In this document: positions 1 to 10,725 of the stretch, one piece after another | How positions within the stretch are numbered: the stretch's first letter is position 1 | Layout of the letters: each line of letters starts with the position of its first letter | Source: Actinomycetota bacterium | Lineage (GTDB): Bacteria > Actinomycetota > Actinomycetes > Propionibacteriales > Propionibacteriaceae | Assembly: GCA_020161755.1 (NCBI GenBank) | Contig: JAIUOS010000037.1 | Location: forward strand, 1-32,139 | Reading direction: 5' to 3' | DNA length: 32,139 nucleotides | Program-made: the position numbers and the translations under genes | The notes under the pieces: generated by a model | What the model saw: only the letters and a program-made list of their open reading frames with translations | Databases searched by the model: none | What the model was told of the DNA's origin: nothing

Positions 1-1081
<1,081 letters not shown>

Positions 1082-1155
1082 CCCGCCTCCCCCACTCTCG
1101 CCGGTGCACGCGATGGATACGGCACGGCTGTAGTGCCACGCCCACAACCCCCGAG

Positions 1156-1175
1156 ATCCCGGCATTCGCCGGGAT
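1156..1175 (-). terminator. Hairpin downstream of leuA
   Basis: A perfect 8-bp inverted repeat (ATCCCGGC / GCCGGGAT) with a 4-nt loop lies about 30 nt after the leuA stop. There is no U-run, which is common for terminators in high-GC actinobacteria. It separates leuA from the hypothetical gene that follows. Confidence 0.5.
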
Positions 1176-1206
1176 GACGGTGGGTCAGCGGCGCTCGGTC
1201 ACGCGA

Positions 1207-3063
<1,857 letters not shown>

Positions 3064-3079
<16 letters not shown>

Positions 3080-3117
3080 CGACCAAGCAGGAGTCGCGCC
3101 CATGACATGTCAGTCAT
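3064..3117 (-). CDS. leuA leader peptide (17 aa, Leu-Leu-Leu)
   Basis: A short ORF 72 nt upstream of leuA reads MTDMSWARLLLGRRSEA and stops with TAG. Codons 9-11 are three consecutive leucines (CTC, CTG, CTT), a strong enrichment in so short a peptide. Leucine-rich leader peptides before leuA are established for actinobacterial leucine attenuation. An internal ATG at 3108 is an alternative start giving 14 residues. No clear Shine-Dalgarno precedes either, so initiation may be leaderless. The last codons form the first arm of the attenuator hairpin. Confidence 0.72.
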
Positions 3118-3190
3118 GGTGGCACACGCTGGGGCGATCGCCAACCCCTGCCCAGGTGGTGGGCGGGACGGCTCTCCCCGTCCCCTCTCT

Positions 3191-3264
3191 CGCAAACGCC
3201 CCCGAGGTTCACAAACGCCCCCGAAATTTCGGGGGCGTTTGTCAGTTTCGGGGGCGTTTGTGCG
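3191..3264. repeat. Palindromic repeat cluster (AAACGCCCCCG family)
   Basis: The core AAACGCCCCCGA occurs four times, two in each orientation. Positions 3211-3242 form a perfect 32-bp palindrome, and the outer copies (3191-3205 and about 3248-3264) can pair around it. It sits between the era stop and the leuA leader. It may act as an era terminator, but its symmetry and a relative at 31947-32014 suggest an interspersed intergenic repeat. Confidence 0.8.
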
Positions 3265-3317
3265 GGACGGGGCGCCGGGAGGCCCGGCGGGTGTCGGGGC
3301 GGGTGTCGGGACGGAAG

Positions 3318-4292
3318 TCAGAAGCCCAGGCGGTTGAGCTGTTTGGGGTCGCGCTGCCAGTCCTTCACGACCTTGACCCGCAGGTCGAGGTGGACGGGGA
3401 CGCCGAGGAGCTCGGCGATCTGGAGGCGGGCGGCCGTCCCCACCTCCTTCAGACGCTGGCCCCGGTGGCCGATCACGATGCCCTTCTGCGAGTCCCGCTC
3501 GACGATCATCGACGCGAAGATGTCCATCAGCGGACGCTCCGCCGGACGGTCGGCGCGCAGCCCCATCTCCTCGATCGTCACCATCAGCGAGTGCGGCAGT
3601 TCGTCCTCCACACCCTCCAGCGCGGCCTCACGGATCAGTTCGGCGATCCGGGTCTCGGTCGGCTCGTCGGTCACCTCGCCGTCCGGGTACAGCGGGGGCC
3701 CCTCGGGGAGCAGCGCGATCAGCTCGTCGACGACCACGTCCACCTGGTCGTTGGTCAGGGCCGACACCGGAATGATCGTCTCCCAGTGGATGCCCAGTTC
3801 CTCCTCCAGCGAGGCGATCTTCAGCAGGTGCTCGGCCATCCGCGGGGGCTTCACCAGGTCGGACTTGGTGGCGAGCGCCACCAGCTTGGGTCGTCGCGGC
3901 AGCTTCGCGATCTCCGAGACGAGGTAGGTATCGCCGGGGCCGATCCGCTCGTTGGACGGCAGGCACACCCCCACCACGTCCACCTCGCTCCAGGTGTCCC
4001 GCACCAGGTCGTTGAGGCGCTCACCGAGCAACGTCCGCGGCCGGTGCAGGCCGGGCGTGTCGATCACCACGAGCTGCGCGTCCGGACGGTTCACGATGCC
4101 GCGGACGGCGTGCCGCGTGGTCTGCGGCTTCGACGACGCGATCGCGATCTTGGTGCCGACCAGCGCGTTCATCAGCGTCGACTTGCCGGCGTTGGGGCGT
4201 CCGACGAAACAGGCGAAGCCCGAACGGAACGACGCCGTTAGTGACGCGTCCTCGTCCCTCGGATGCTCCTCAGGGATCGTCTGGTCGCTCAT
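3318..4292 (-). CDS. era: GTPase Era
   Basis: Ribosome-biogenesis GTPase that binds 16S rRNA near its 3' end during 30S maturation. The 324-residue protein has G1 GRPNAGKS at 31-38, G3 DTPG at 78-81 and G4 TKSD at 142-145. Actinobacterial Era commonly has TKxD where others have NKxD. A C-terminal KH domain carries IVIGHRGQRLKEVG and the ending runs KDWQRDPKQLNRLGF. ATG at 4292 was chosen because it overlaps the stop of the upstream CBS-domain gene as ATGA, the hallmark of translational coupling. A longer open frame to 4439 only reads antisense-type sequence inside that gene. Operon with the corC-like gene upstream; downstream lies the palindrome cluster. Confidence 0.97.
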   Translation of the reverse strand: MSDQTIPEEHPRDEDASLTASFRSGFACFVGRPNAGKSTLMNALVGTKIAIASSKPQTTRHAVRGIVNRPDAQLVVIDTPGLHRPRTLLGERLNDLVRDTWSEVDVVGVCLPSNERIGPGDTYLVSEIAKLPRRPKLVALATKSDLVKPPRMAEHLLKIASLEEELGIHWETIIPVSALTNDQVDVVVDELIALLPEGPPLYPDGEVTDEPTETRIAELIREAALEGVEDELPHSLMVTIEEMGLRADRPAERPLMDIFASMIVERDSQKGIVIGHRGQRLKEVGTAARLQIAELLGVPVHLDLRVKVVKDWQRDPKQLNRLGF

Positions 4293-5659
4293 GAGGTCCT
4301 CCCTGCCGACTCCTCGGCGAGCTTGGCCGCGGCATCGACCGCGGGGTCCTCGTCCTCCCCCACCAGCGAGGCGAGGACGGTCTGGATGGTGTGGCGGCGT
4401 CCGGTGCTGCGTTCGGCGGTGAGCTCGATGCCCTCCCACTGCACGACCGACCCGGGGATCGGCACCTTGTTCAGTTCCTTGGCCATCAGGCCGAGCACGG
4501 TGTCCACGTCCTCGTCGTCGACCTTGAGCCCGAACAGATCGCCGAGGTCGTCGATCGGCAACCGCGCCGACACCCGGAACCGCCGCTCCCCCAGCTCGGT
4601 GACCGGCGGCACCTCCTGGTCGTACTCGTCCACGATCTCGCCGACGATCTCCTCCAGCACGTCCTCGATCGTGGCCAGGCCGGCGGTGCCGCCGAACTCG
4701 TCGATCACGATCACCGCGTGGCTGCGGGTCAGCTGCATCTCGCGCAGCAACTCGTCCACCGGCTTGGAGTCGGGGCAGAAGATCGGCGGCCGCATCAGGC
4801 TGGCCACGGTCTCGTTGGTCTGCGCCTTCGGGTTGTCGTACATCCGCCGGATGATGTCCTTGAGGTAGAGGACACCGACCACGTCGTCCACGTCCTCACC
4901 GATCACCGGGATACGGCTGAAGCCCGACCGCAGGGCCAGCGAAACCCCTTGTCGCAGCGTCTTGGTGTGCTCGATGTAGACCATCTCGGTGCGCGGCACC
5001 ATGACTTCCTTGACGATCGTGTCGCCCAGTTCGAACACCGAGTGGATCATCTGCCGCTCGCCGGCCTCGATCAGTTCCCTGGCCTCGGCGAGGTCGACCA
5101 GCTCACGCAGTTCGGCCTCGGAGGTGAACGGCCCCTCGGTGAACCCCTTGCCGGGGGTGACCGCGTTGCCGAGCAGGATCATCAGCTGCGGGATCGGGCC
5201 GAGCACGGTGGTCAGGACGCCGAGCGGCCCGGCGGCGGCCAGCGCGACCTTCTCGGCGTGCTGGCGTCCGAGCGTCCGGGGGGCCACCCCCAGCACGATG
5301 AACGAGACCAGCACCATCGTCAGGACCGGGTAGAGCACCTTCTCCCAGGTGGCCTGGAAGTGCTCGAAGAACACCAGGGTCACCAGCACGATGGCCACGA
5401 CCTCGAGCAGGATCCGCAGGAACAGCGAGGTGTTCAGGTGCGGTGCCGGGTCCTGAGCGACCTGGAGCAGGCGCTTGGCGCCGCGGGCACCCTCCTCCAC
5501 CAGCCCTTCGGCGCGCGACCTCGAGACCGAGGAGAGCGCAGCCTCGGCGGTGGTGACGAGGGCAGCGAGCAGGACGCAGGCGGTGGCTACGGCCAGCAGG
5601 ATCCACTGGGTCTGGGTCAACAGTCGTTCACGCGCCTCATCCGGAGTTGGTGGACGCAC
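4289..5659 (-). CDS. CNNM/CBS-domain membrane protein, CorC/HlyC family
   Basis: Predicted membrane protein of the hemolysin C / CorC family, implicated in Mg2+ or cobalt transport. An N-terminal CNNM (DUF21) region has several membrane helices (first near residues 18-45). A pair of CBS domains follows at about 215-345 (for example VMVPRTEMV, GFSRIPVIGED, SHAVIVIDEFGGTAGLATIEDVLEEIVGEI), and a CorC_HlyC domain lies near 360-445. Its position beside era and near ybeY/phoH is conserved in actinobacteria. GTG at 5659 has no Shine-Dalgarno and directly abuts a TAGACT -10-like hexamer. A TTG at 5620, overlapping the stop of a 7-codon ORF, is a credible alternative giving 443 residues. The substrate is unknown. 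The stop overlaps the era start by 4 bp. Confidence 0.93.
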   Translation of the reverse strand: MRPPTPDEARERLLTQTQWILLAVATACVLLAALVTTAEAALSSVSRSRAEGLVEEGARGAKRLLQVAQDPAPHLNTSLFLRILLEVVAIVLVTLVFFEHFQATWEKVLYPVLTMVLVSFIVLGVAPRTLGRQHAEKVALAAAGPLGVLTTVLGPIPQLMILLGNAVTPGKGFTEGPFTSEAELRELVDLAEARELIEAGERQMIHSVFELGDTIVKEVMVPRTEMVYIEHTKTLRQGVSLALRSGFSRIPVIGEDVDDVVGVLYLKDIIRRMYDNPKAQTNETVASLMRPPIFCPDSKPVDELLREMQLTRSHAVIVIDEFGGTAGLATIEDVLEEIVGEIVDEYDQEVPPVTELGERRFRVSARLPIDDLGDLFGLKVDDEDVDTVLGLMAKELNKVPIPGSVVQWEGIELTAERSTGRRHTIQTVLASLVGEDEDPAVDAAAKLAEESAGRTS

Positions 5660-5696
5660 AGTCTATCCGTGCGCCCGCCCGGGCGTCCCGGACGAC

Positions 5697-6398
5697 TCAG
5701 CAGGGTTCGGCGACCGGGTCGAGCGGGGAGGCCACCTCGCGGGGCGGAGCAAGTCGGACGGCGACCAGCGGGAGGAAGAACTGCACCAGCGGTCCGATCG
5801 CGAGCGCGTAGAGCACCGTCCCGACGCCGACCGTGCCGCCCAGCACCCAGCCGATCGCGAGCACCGACAGCTCCAGCCCGGTGCGCACCAGCCGCAGCGA
5901 CCAGCCGGTGCGTCGCGCAAGGCCGGTCATCAGGCCGTCCCGCGGCCCCGGCCCGAGCTGGGAGCCGATGTAGAGTCCGCCGGCCAGCCCGTTCACCACC
6001 AGCCCGGCGAGCAGCAGGAACCACGCCGTCACCGCGTCGTGGGCCGGCGGGATGAGGGCCAGCGTGGCGTCCGTGGCGATCCCGATGACCACCGCGTTGG
6101 CGATCGTGCCCACGCCCGGCCACTGGCGCACCGGGATCCACAGCAGCAGCACGGCGAACCCGACCGCGATCACGACGGTGCCGAACGACCAGCCGAGCAG
6201 GTGCTGGAGGCCGGCGTGGAACACGTCCCACGGGTCGAGGCCGAGGCCGCTGCGGATGAACATCGCCATCGCGAAGCCGTACAGCCACAGGCCCACCAGC
6301 AGCTGCGGGACCCGGCGCCACAGCCGTCCGGCGCGGAGCTGGGCGAGCGGACCCAGGTCGGCGAGGACGGCGGTGGACGAGGAGGTGCGACGTGCCAT
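5697..6398 (-). CDS. YczE-like integral membrane protein
   Basis: A 233-residue hydrophobic protein with about five membrane helices, including LLVGLWLYGFAMAMFIRSGL, FGTVVIAVGFAVLLLWIPV, WFLLLAGLVVNGLAGGLYIG and LELSVLAIGWVLGGTVGVG. It matches the YczE/YyaS/YitT-like family (GLGLDPWDVFHAGL and GPRDGLMTGL motifs). No transported substrate is established for YczE. It is divergent from a MocR-type regulator across a 60-bp gap, the arrangement described for yczE and yczR. ATG at 6398 is preceded 7 nt away by CAAGAT, a likely leaderless -10. The open frame extending upstream to 7550 is antisense to the regulator and was trimmed. Confidence 0.88.
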   Translation of the reverse strand: MARRTSSSTAVLADLGPLAQLRAGRLWRRVPQLLVGLWLYGFAMAMFIRSGLGLDPWDVFHAGLQHLLGWSFGTVVIAVGFAVLLLWIPVRQWPGVGTIANAVVIGIATDATLALIPPAHDAVTAWFLLLAGLVVNGLAGGLYIGSQLGPGPRDGLMTGLARRTGWSLRLVRTGLELSVLAIGWVLGGTVGVGTVLYALAIGPLVQFFLPLVAVRLAPPREVASPLDPVAEPC

Positions 6399-6458
6399 GG
6401 GAGAGATCTTGGCCGAGATGGCCTTGCAAGAAAGGGCCAATTCCGGAACAGTGGCCCC
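6399..6458. promoter_or_regulatory. Divergent yczE/yczR control region
   Basis: This 60-bp gap must hold both promoters. On the minus strand CAAGAT (6406-6411) lies 7 nt before the yczE ATG. On the plus strand AACAGT (6447-6452) lies 6 nt before the regulator ATG, so both mRNAs may be leaderless. Four GGCC-containing repeats (about 6411, 6419, 6435 and 6452), some in opposite orientation, are candidate operator half-sites for the MocR protein. The operator role is inferred. Confidence 0.45.
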
Positions 6459-7904
6459 ATGCCAGTGCCCACGAGCGCAGCCCGGGTCGCGCACCTGCTC
6501 GGAACCCGCGACCCAGGGGTGCCCGCCTACCGCTGGCTGGGCGACGGCCTGCGCCTGCTGATCGCCGACGGACGCATCCCCAGCGGGCACGCCCTGCCGA
6601 GCGAACGCCTGCTCACCGCCACCCTCGGCCTGAGCCGCACCACCGTCACCCGGGCCTACGGCCTGCTCGGCGAGGCCGGCTACCTGGTGGCGCGGCAGGG
6701 CTCGGGCCACGTCGCGACCCTGCCGCTCGGCACCGCCCGGCACGGGGTCGGCGGCGCGCTGCTGCCCGGCGCGGACAACACCGACGACGTCCTCGACCTC
6801 ACCTGCGCGGCCTGCCGAGCCCCGGCCGGCACGGCCGAGGCCTACGCCGCCGCGCTCGCCGCCCTGCCCAGCTATCTCGCGGGCACCGGCTACGCCACCG
6901 CGGGGCTGCCCGAACTGCGGGAGCTGATCGCCGCCCGCTATGCGCAGCGCGGGCTGCCCACCGATCCCGACCAGGTACTCATCGTGGGCGGTGCACTGGC
7001 GGGGGTGAGCCTCGCCGTCCGCGCCCTCACCAGTCCGGGGCAGCGGGTGCTGGTGGAGAGCCCGTCCTACCCGAACTCGATCGACGCCGCACGGCGGGCC
7101 GGCGTCCGGCTGGTGCCGCTGCCGGTGGAGCCCGACGGCTGGGACCTCGACCTGGCGGTCGACACGGTCACCGCCGCCCGGCCGGTCGCCGCCCAGTTGA
7201 TCCTCGACTTCCACAACCCGACCGGCGGCCTGATGGACGACGCCGGACGCGAGCGCCTGGCGGCCGCGCTGCGCCGTGCCGGGACGGTGGCGATCGTCGA
7301 CGAGACCATGCTGGAGGTGCGGCTGGACGAGGCGCCCACCCCCCTGCCGTTCGCCGCGCACCTGTCCCGGAGCGTGCTGGTGGGCAGTTCGTCGAAGTCG
7401 CACTGGGGCGGGCTGCGCGTCGGCTGGCTGCGGGTGCCCACCCCGCTGCTGCCACGGCTGTTGCAGGCCCGGATCGCGGACGACCTCGGCGCGCCGATCG
7501 TCGAACAGCTGGCCCTGACCGAGCTGTTGCGGCGTGACCCGGGTCTGCACGCCGAACGCAGGGACGAGCTCCGCGCCTCGCGCGCGGCGATGCTGGCCGG
7601 GCTGCCGGCCGCCCTACCCGGGGCGACCTGGGTGCAGCCCGCGGGCGGCCTGTGCCTGTGGGTGGAGCTTCCCGAAGCGCGGGCCGGGCAGCTGGCGTCC
7701 GCCGCCGCCGAGGCCGGCGTCCTGATCAGCCCGGGACCGCAGTTCGCAGTCAGCCACGGGCTGGAGCGGTTCGTCCGGCTGCCCTACAAGGACCCCGCCG
7801 ACGTGGTCACCGAGGCGATGCGCCGCCTCGGCCTGGCCTGGCGCGCCCAGCAGGAGTTCGCCGCCGGCCGGACGGCCGCGCGCCCGCGTCCGGTGGTTGC
7901 CTGA
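6459..7904 (+). CDS. MocR/GntR-family regulator with aminotransferase domain (YczR-like)
   Basis: A 481-residue transcription factor made of an N-terminal GntR winged helix (about 25-90; LPSERLLTATLGLSRTTVTR) and a fold-type I aminotransferase-like domain (about 130-460). PLP-site residues are present: Asn253 in HNPTGG, Asp281 and the Schiff-base Lys313 in SSSKSHWGGLRVG. It probably senses PLP or a PLP adduct. Divergence from a YczE-like membrane gene places it in the YczR subgroup rather than PdxR, whose neighbours are pdxS/pdxT. ATG at 6459 was chosen because the frame upstream is antisense to yczE and a -10-like AACAGT ends 6 nt before it. It converges on ybeY. Confidence 0.9.
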   Translation: MPVPTSAARVAHLLGTRDPGVPAYRWLGDGLRLLIADGRIPSGHALPSERLLTATLGLSRTTVTRAYGLLGEAGYLVARQGSGHVATLPLGTARHGVGGALLPGADNTDDVLDLTCAACRAPAGTAEAYAAALAALPSYLAGTGYATAGLPELRELIAARYAQRGLPTDPDQVLIVGGALAGVSLAVRALTSPGQRVLVESPSYPNSIDAARRAGVRLVPLPVEPDGWDLDLAVDTVTAARPVAAQLILDFHNPTGGLMDDAGRERLAAALRRAGTVAIVDETMLEVRLDEAPTPLPFAAHLSRSVLVGSSSKSHWGGLRVGWLRVPTPLLPRLLQARIADDLGAPIVEQLALTELLRRDPGLHAERRDELRASRAAMLAGLPAALPGATWVQPAGGLCLWVELPEARAGQLASAAAEAGVLISPGPQFAVSHGLERFVRLPYKDPADVVTEAMRRLGLAWRAQQEFAAGRTAARPRPVVA

Positions 7905-7980
7905 GCGGTCGCCCACCGGGAAGAGGTACGCGATTCGCCCTCGATGGGATCGCAGGTGGCCAGATCAAGCCCCGAGCGAC

Positions 7981-7999
7981 CCGATCCAGTGCGGATCGG
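7981..7999. terminator. Hairpin between convergent yczR and ybeY
   Basis: CCGATCC / GGATCGG is a perfect 7-bp inverted repeat with a 5-nt loop in the gap between the convergent genes. It could terminate either transcript. No U-run is present, so confidence is modest. The rest of the gap (7905-8079) shows no gene. Confidence 0.4.
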
Positions 8000-8079
8000 T
8001 TCGCCCAGGACGGGGATCGTGGCGCGGGCGGCCCTTCGTGACGCCCGCTCGCTGCGCTCACGGGCTCCTGAGGGACCGT

Positions 8080-8535
8080 TCACCCAGCGCGGGAGGCGGT
8101 CCAGGCGGCGATGATCTTGTCGTTCAGGTCGAACATGACTTTCTTCTCTGCCGGCTCGGCGTGGTCGTGGCCGAGCAGGTGCAGCAGCCCGTGGATCAGG
8201 AGGTAGTCGGCCTCCTCCTCGGGCGTGCGGTTGCTGTCCGCGGCCTGCGCGGCGGTGACCTCGGGGCAGAGCACGATGTCGCCGAGCAGCCCGAGCGGCG
8301 CTTCATCGTCGGGGTCGGGCGCGCGGAGCTCGTCCATCGGGAAGCTCAGCACGTCGGTCGGGCCCGGCTCACCCATGAACTTCTCGTGGTAGGCCGACAT
8401 GGTGTCGGTGTCCACGAGCAGGATCGACAGCTCGGCCTGCGGGTGGATCCGCAGCGCGTCCAGGGCGAACGTGGCCAGCCCCACCAGCCGCTCGGTGTCG
8501 ACCTCGACGCCGGACTCGTTGTTCAGTTCGATCAC
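8080..8535 (-). CDS. ybeY: Endoribonuclease YbeY (rRNA maturation factor)
   Basis: Zinc-dependent single-strand endoribonuclease needed for 16S rRNA 3'-end maturation and late 70S quality control. The 151-residue length is typical. The signature HGLLHLLGHDH at residues 115-125 supplies the three zinc ligands, His115, His119 and His125. The upstream blocks GEPGPTDVLSFPMDE and LGDIVLCPEV are also family-typical. ATG at 8535 gives the usual start MIELNNESG. The phoH stop lies 12 nt upstream, so the two genes are cotranscribed, as in most actinobacteria. Assignment is secure. Confidence 0.97.
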   Translation of the reverse strand: MIELNNESGVEVDTERLVGLATFALDALRIHPQAELSILLVDTDTMSAYHEKFMGEPGPTDVLSFPMDELRAPDPDDEAPLGLLGDIVLCPEVTAAQAADSNRTPEEEADYLLIHGLLHLLGHDHAEPAEKKVMFDLNDKIIAAWTASRAG

Positions 8536-8547
8536 GGGGCCAGTCTC

Positions 8548-10614
8548 TCAGGTGCGGCGACCGTGCGGCAGCGTCGCCTCGAAGCGGTCGTACGCGGCCA
8601 CGATCCGGCCCACCAGCCGGTGCCGGACCACGTCGTGGCTGGTCAGGCGGCAGAACGCGATGTCGTGGTCGCCGTCGAGGATCTGTTCGACGACCGTCAA
8701 CCCCGAACGCGTGCCGGTGGGCAGGTCGATCTGGGTGACGTCGCCGGTGACCACCATCTTCGAGCCGAATCCCAGCCGCGTCAGGAACATCTTCATCTGC
8801 TCCATCGTCGTGTTCTGGGCCTCGTCGAGGATGATGAACGCGTCGTTGAGGGTGTTGTGGGTGACGAGGAAGTCCTCGGTGACGTAGAGCGAATCCTGCG
8901 CTCCGACGGAGATGCACACGCATTCGGCCCGGCCGGCTGGCTCGATCGAGTGGACGAACCGCATCGGACGCCCGCCCCGGTCGATCGTGTAGGCCGCGGC
9001 CTTGCGCGTCAGGCGGAACGGCGGGACCCCCTGCGGTAGCCGGATGTCGAGGACGTGGGCGTCATGCCGGTACGGCACTGGACGCCCCTTCGCCAGACCG
9101 GGACGGCGTCCGGCGGCTCTCCGCGTCCGGGAGTAGGCGACCCCGCCGAGCGACCGCACGAGGAACACCACGTCGTCGCGCAGCTGATCCGAGCAGGTCG
9201 TGTACTGCACCCGGCAGGTCCGTCCTCGTTGCCGGACCGGCCCGCCATCGGTGTCCAGCAGACCCTGAAGGACGGCCAGACGCACCTCGACGCTGTTTCG
9301 CAGGTACGCCTCGGGCACGAACTTGGTGTGCGACCGGGTTCCTGCCAGACCCAAATCCCGCAGGACCGCGGTGATCGGGTTGGCCGTGATCACACCACCC
9401 CGACCGCCACAGCCTGCACGGCGAAGGACGTAGTCCAGGTCGCCCTTGCGGAACAGCGAGATCTCCGGCAACGCCGCACCCAGTGCGACGGCCAACTCGG
9501 GGTCGGTCGTCGAGAACGTCGGTGTCGTAGCAGTGGTGAGGCAGCCATCGCCCAGGAGCAGTCCCAACGCGTAGGGGTCGAGCGGGACGTCCCGCGCGGG
9601 CATCTGCACGGCGCCTACCAGGGGAAGTTCATAGCGGTGGGCGTGGGCGGCCCGGAGCATGCCGATCATCTGGGTCGTCTGAAGGACTCGGCCACCCTTG
9701 CCTCGCGCACGATCACCTCGGGTGCTCACGAACCACAGGTGCTCGCCGCACGCCAAGGTGGACGCGCCGTCCTGGGACGACACCCGATAGACATCCTTCT
9801 CGCCCTGGGGGTACACGCCGAGTACCGGCGTCGGACGTCCGTCCGAACCCACCACGAGGTCGCCCACCTGCAGTTCGCCGATCGGACGGAACCCGTCCGG
9901 GGTGAGCACCGGGGTGTCAATCGGCTGCGCCCGGCCGCGCATGTACCCCAGAGGCGCCACCTCGATGGTGCCGGCGGTCAGCAGGCGGGGCACCGAGTCG
10001 GGGTCGATCATGTCGTGCAATGCGTCGTAGAGCGGACGCACGTACGGGTCGATCTTGTCGCTCAGGGTGCCCGGCAGGAAGCCGAGCCGCTCGCCCGCCT
10101 CGATTGCCGGGCGGGTCAGGATGATGCGGTTGACCTCCTTGGCCTGGAGCGCCTGCACGGCCTTGGCCACGGCCAGGTAGGTCTTGCCGGTGCCGGCCGG
10201 GCCGATGCCGAACACCACGGTGTGGGCGTCGATCGCGTCCACGTACCGCTTCTGGTTCAGCGTCTTCGGCCGGATGGTCTTGCCGCGGCTGGACAGGATG
10301 TTCTGGGTGAGCACCTCCGAGGCGCTGACCTCCTCCGAACTCGCCATGCCGAGCACCCGCTCGACGATGTCCGCGGTCAACCCCTGCGCGGTGCGCACGA
10401 TCGTGATCAGCTCGGTGAGCACGTCGGCGGCGGCGGTGACGTCGGCCGGGCTGCCGGTGATCGTGATCTCGTTGCCGCGGACGTGCAGGTCGGCGGTCAG
10501 CTCGCGCTCGAGGATGCGCAGGAACTCATCCCGCGGGCCGAGCACCGACACCATGTTGATCGAGGCCGGAATGGCGACGCGACGCTCGGCGAGCGCGCTC
10601 TGCGGTTGGTTCAG
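8548..10614 (-). CDS. PhoH-like ATPase interrupted by an intein
   Basis: PhoH family P-loop ATPase, genetically linked with YbeY. The extein is about 329 residues: Walker A GPAGTGKT, the [20 protein letters not shown] block, Walker [12 protein letters not shown] and the C-terminal [19 protein letters not shown] block. A 359-residue intein splits it between GYMRGR and TLNDAF, just before Walker B. The first in-frame ATG is at 10554, but the 20 codons before it (ending [10 protein letters not shown]) resemble the conserved PhoH N-terminus. They contain no ATG, GTG or TTG. They begin with CTG at 10614, preceded by a perfect AGGAGG with 4-nt spacing, so a CTG start is proposed. If 10554 is used the protein is 668 residues. 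ybeY follows 12 nt after the stop. Confidence 0.93.
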   Translation of the reverse strand: MNQPQSALAERRVAIPASINMVSVLGPRDEFLRILERELTADLHVRGNEITITGSPADVTAAADVLTELITIVRTAQGLTADIVERVLGMASSEEVSASEVLTQNILSSRGKTIRPKTLNQKRYVDAIDAHTVVFGIGPAGTGKTYLAVAKAVQALQAKEVNRIILTRPAIEAGERLGFLPGTLSDKIDPYVRPLYDALHDMIDPDSVPRLLTAGTIEVAPLGYMRGRAQPIDTPVLTPDGFRPIGELQVGDLVVGSDGRPTPVLGVYPQGEKDVYRVSSQDGASTLACGEHLWFVSTRGDRARGKGGRVLQTTQMIGMLRAAHAHRYELPLVGAVQMPARDVPLDPYALGLLLGDGCLTTATTPTFSTTDPELAVALGAALPEISLFRKGDLDYVLRRAGCGGRGGVITANPITAVLRDLGLAGTRSHTKFVPEAYLRNSVEVRLAVLQGLLDTDGGPVRQRGRTCRVQYTTCSDQLRDDVVFLVRSLGGVAYSRTRRAAGRRPGLAKGRPVPYRHDAHVLDIRLPQGVPPFRLTRKAAAYTIDRGGRPMRFVHSIEPAGRAECVCISVGAQDSLYVTEDFLVTHNTLNDAFIILDEAQNTTMEQMKMFLTRLGFGSKMVVTGDVTQIDLPTGTRSGLTVVEQILDGDHDIAFCRLTSHDVVRHRLVGRIVAAYDRFEATLPHGRRT
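8854..9930 (-). other. PhoH intein with LAGLIDADG endonuclease (class 3-like)
   Basis: A 359-residue in-frame insertion between extein Arg (GYMRGR) and +1 Thr (TLNDAF). It starts [20 protein letters not shown], so residue 1 is Ala, not Cys or Ser. It ends LVTHN, the canonical block G with His358 and Asn359. Block B reads CGEHLWFVS (Trp66) and block F reads CVCISV (Cys339). Trp66, Cys339 and Thr357 match the Trp-Cys-Thr triad of class 3 inteins, which lack an N-terminal nucleophile and use the block F Cys. Two LAGLIDADG-type motifs, [10 protein letters not shown] (120-129) and [10 protein letters not shown] (221-230), indicate a homing endonuclease domain that retains its acidic residues. Insertion between Walker A and Walker B would inactivate the ATPase until splicing. 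Class assignment is from motif pattern only. Confidence 0.9.
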
Positions 10615-10618
10615 AAGT

Positions 10619-10624
10619 CCTCCT
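10619..10624 (-). promoter_or_regulatory. Shine-Dalgarno AGGAGG upstream of a CTG start (phoH)
   Basis: A perfect AGGAGG is followed by 4 nt and then CTG (10614-10612) in the phoH frame. No ATG, GTG or TTG lies in frame between here and the ATG at 10554. The site is too far (64 nt) from that ATG to serve it. It supports a rare CTG initiation codon. Confidence 0.55.
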
Positions 10625-10669
10625 GTGTTCGCCGACCATCGTACCCAGCGGGTTCGCCGTCCCCACCCT

Positions 10670-10723
10670 CCGACTTGTCAGACTCTCAGGACGCTGGAGC
10701 GACCGCAGATTCTGACAAGTCGG
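10670..10723. repeat. Imperfect palindrome (TTGTCAGA family)
   Basis: Two 26-nt arms (10670-10695 and 10698-10723) centred on a GG dinucleotide pair at all but a few positions. The right arm ends 2 nt before the pip stop codon, between pip and phoH. The same sequence family appears as a perfect palindrome at 21999-22066, so this is a repeated element and not only a local terminator. Confidence 0.8.
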
Positions 10724-10725
10724 CA

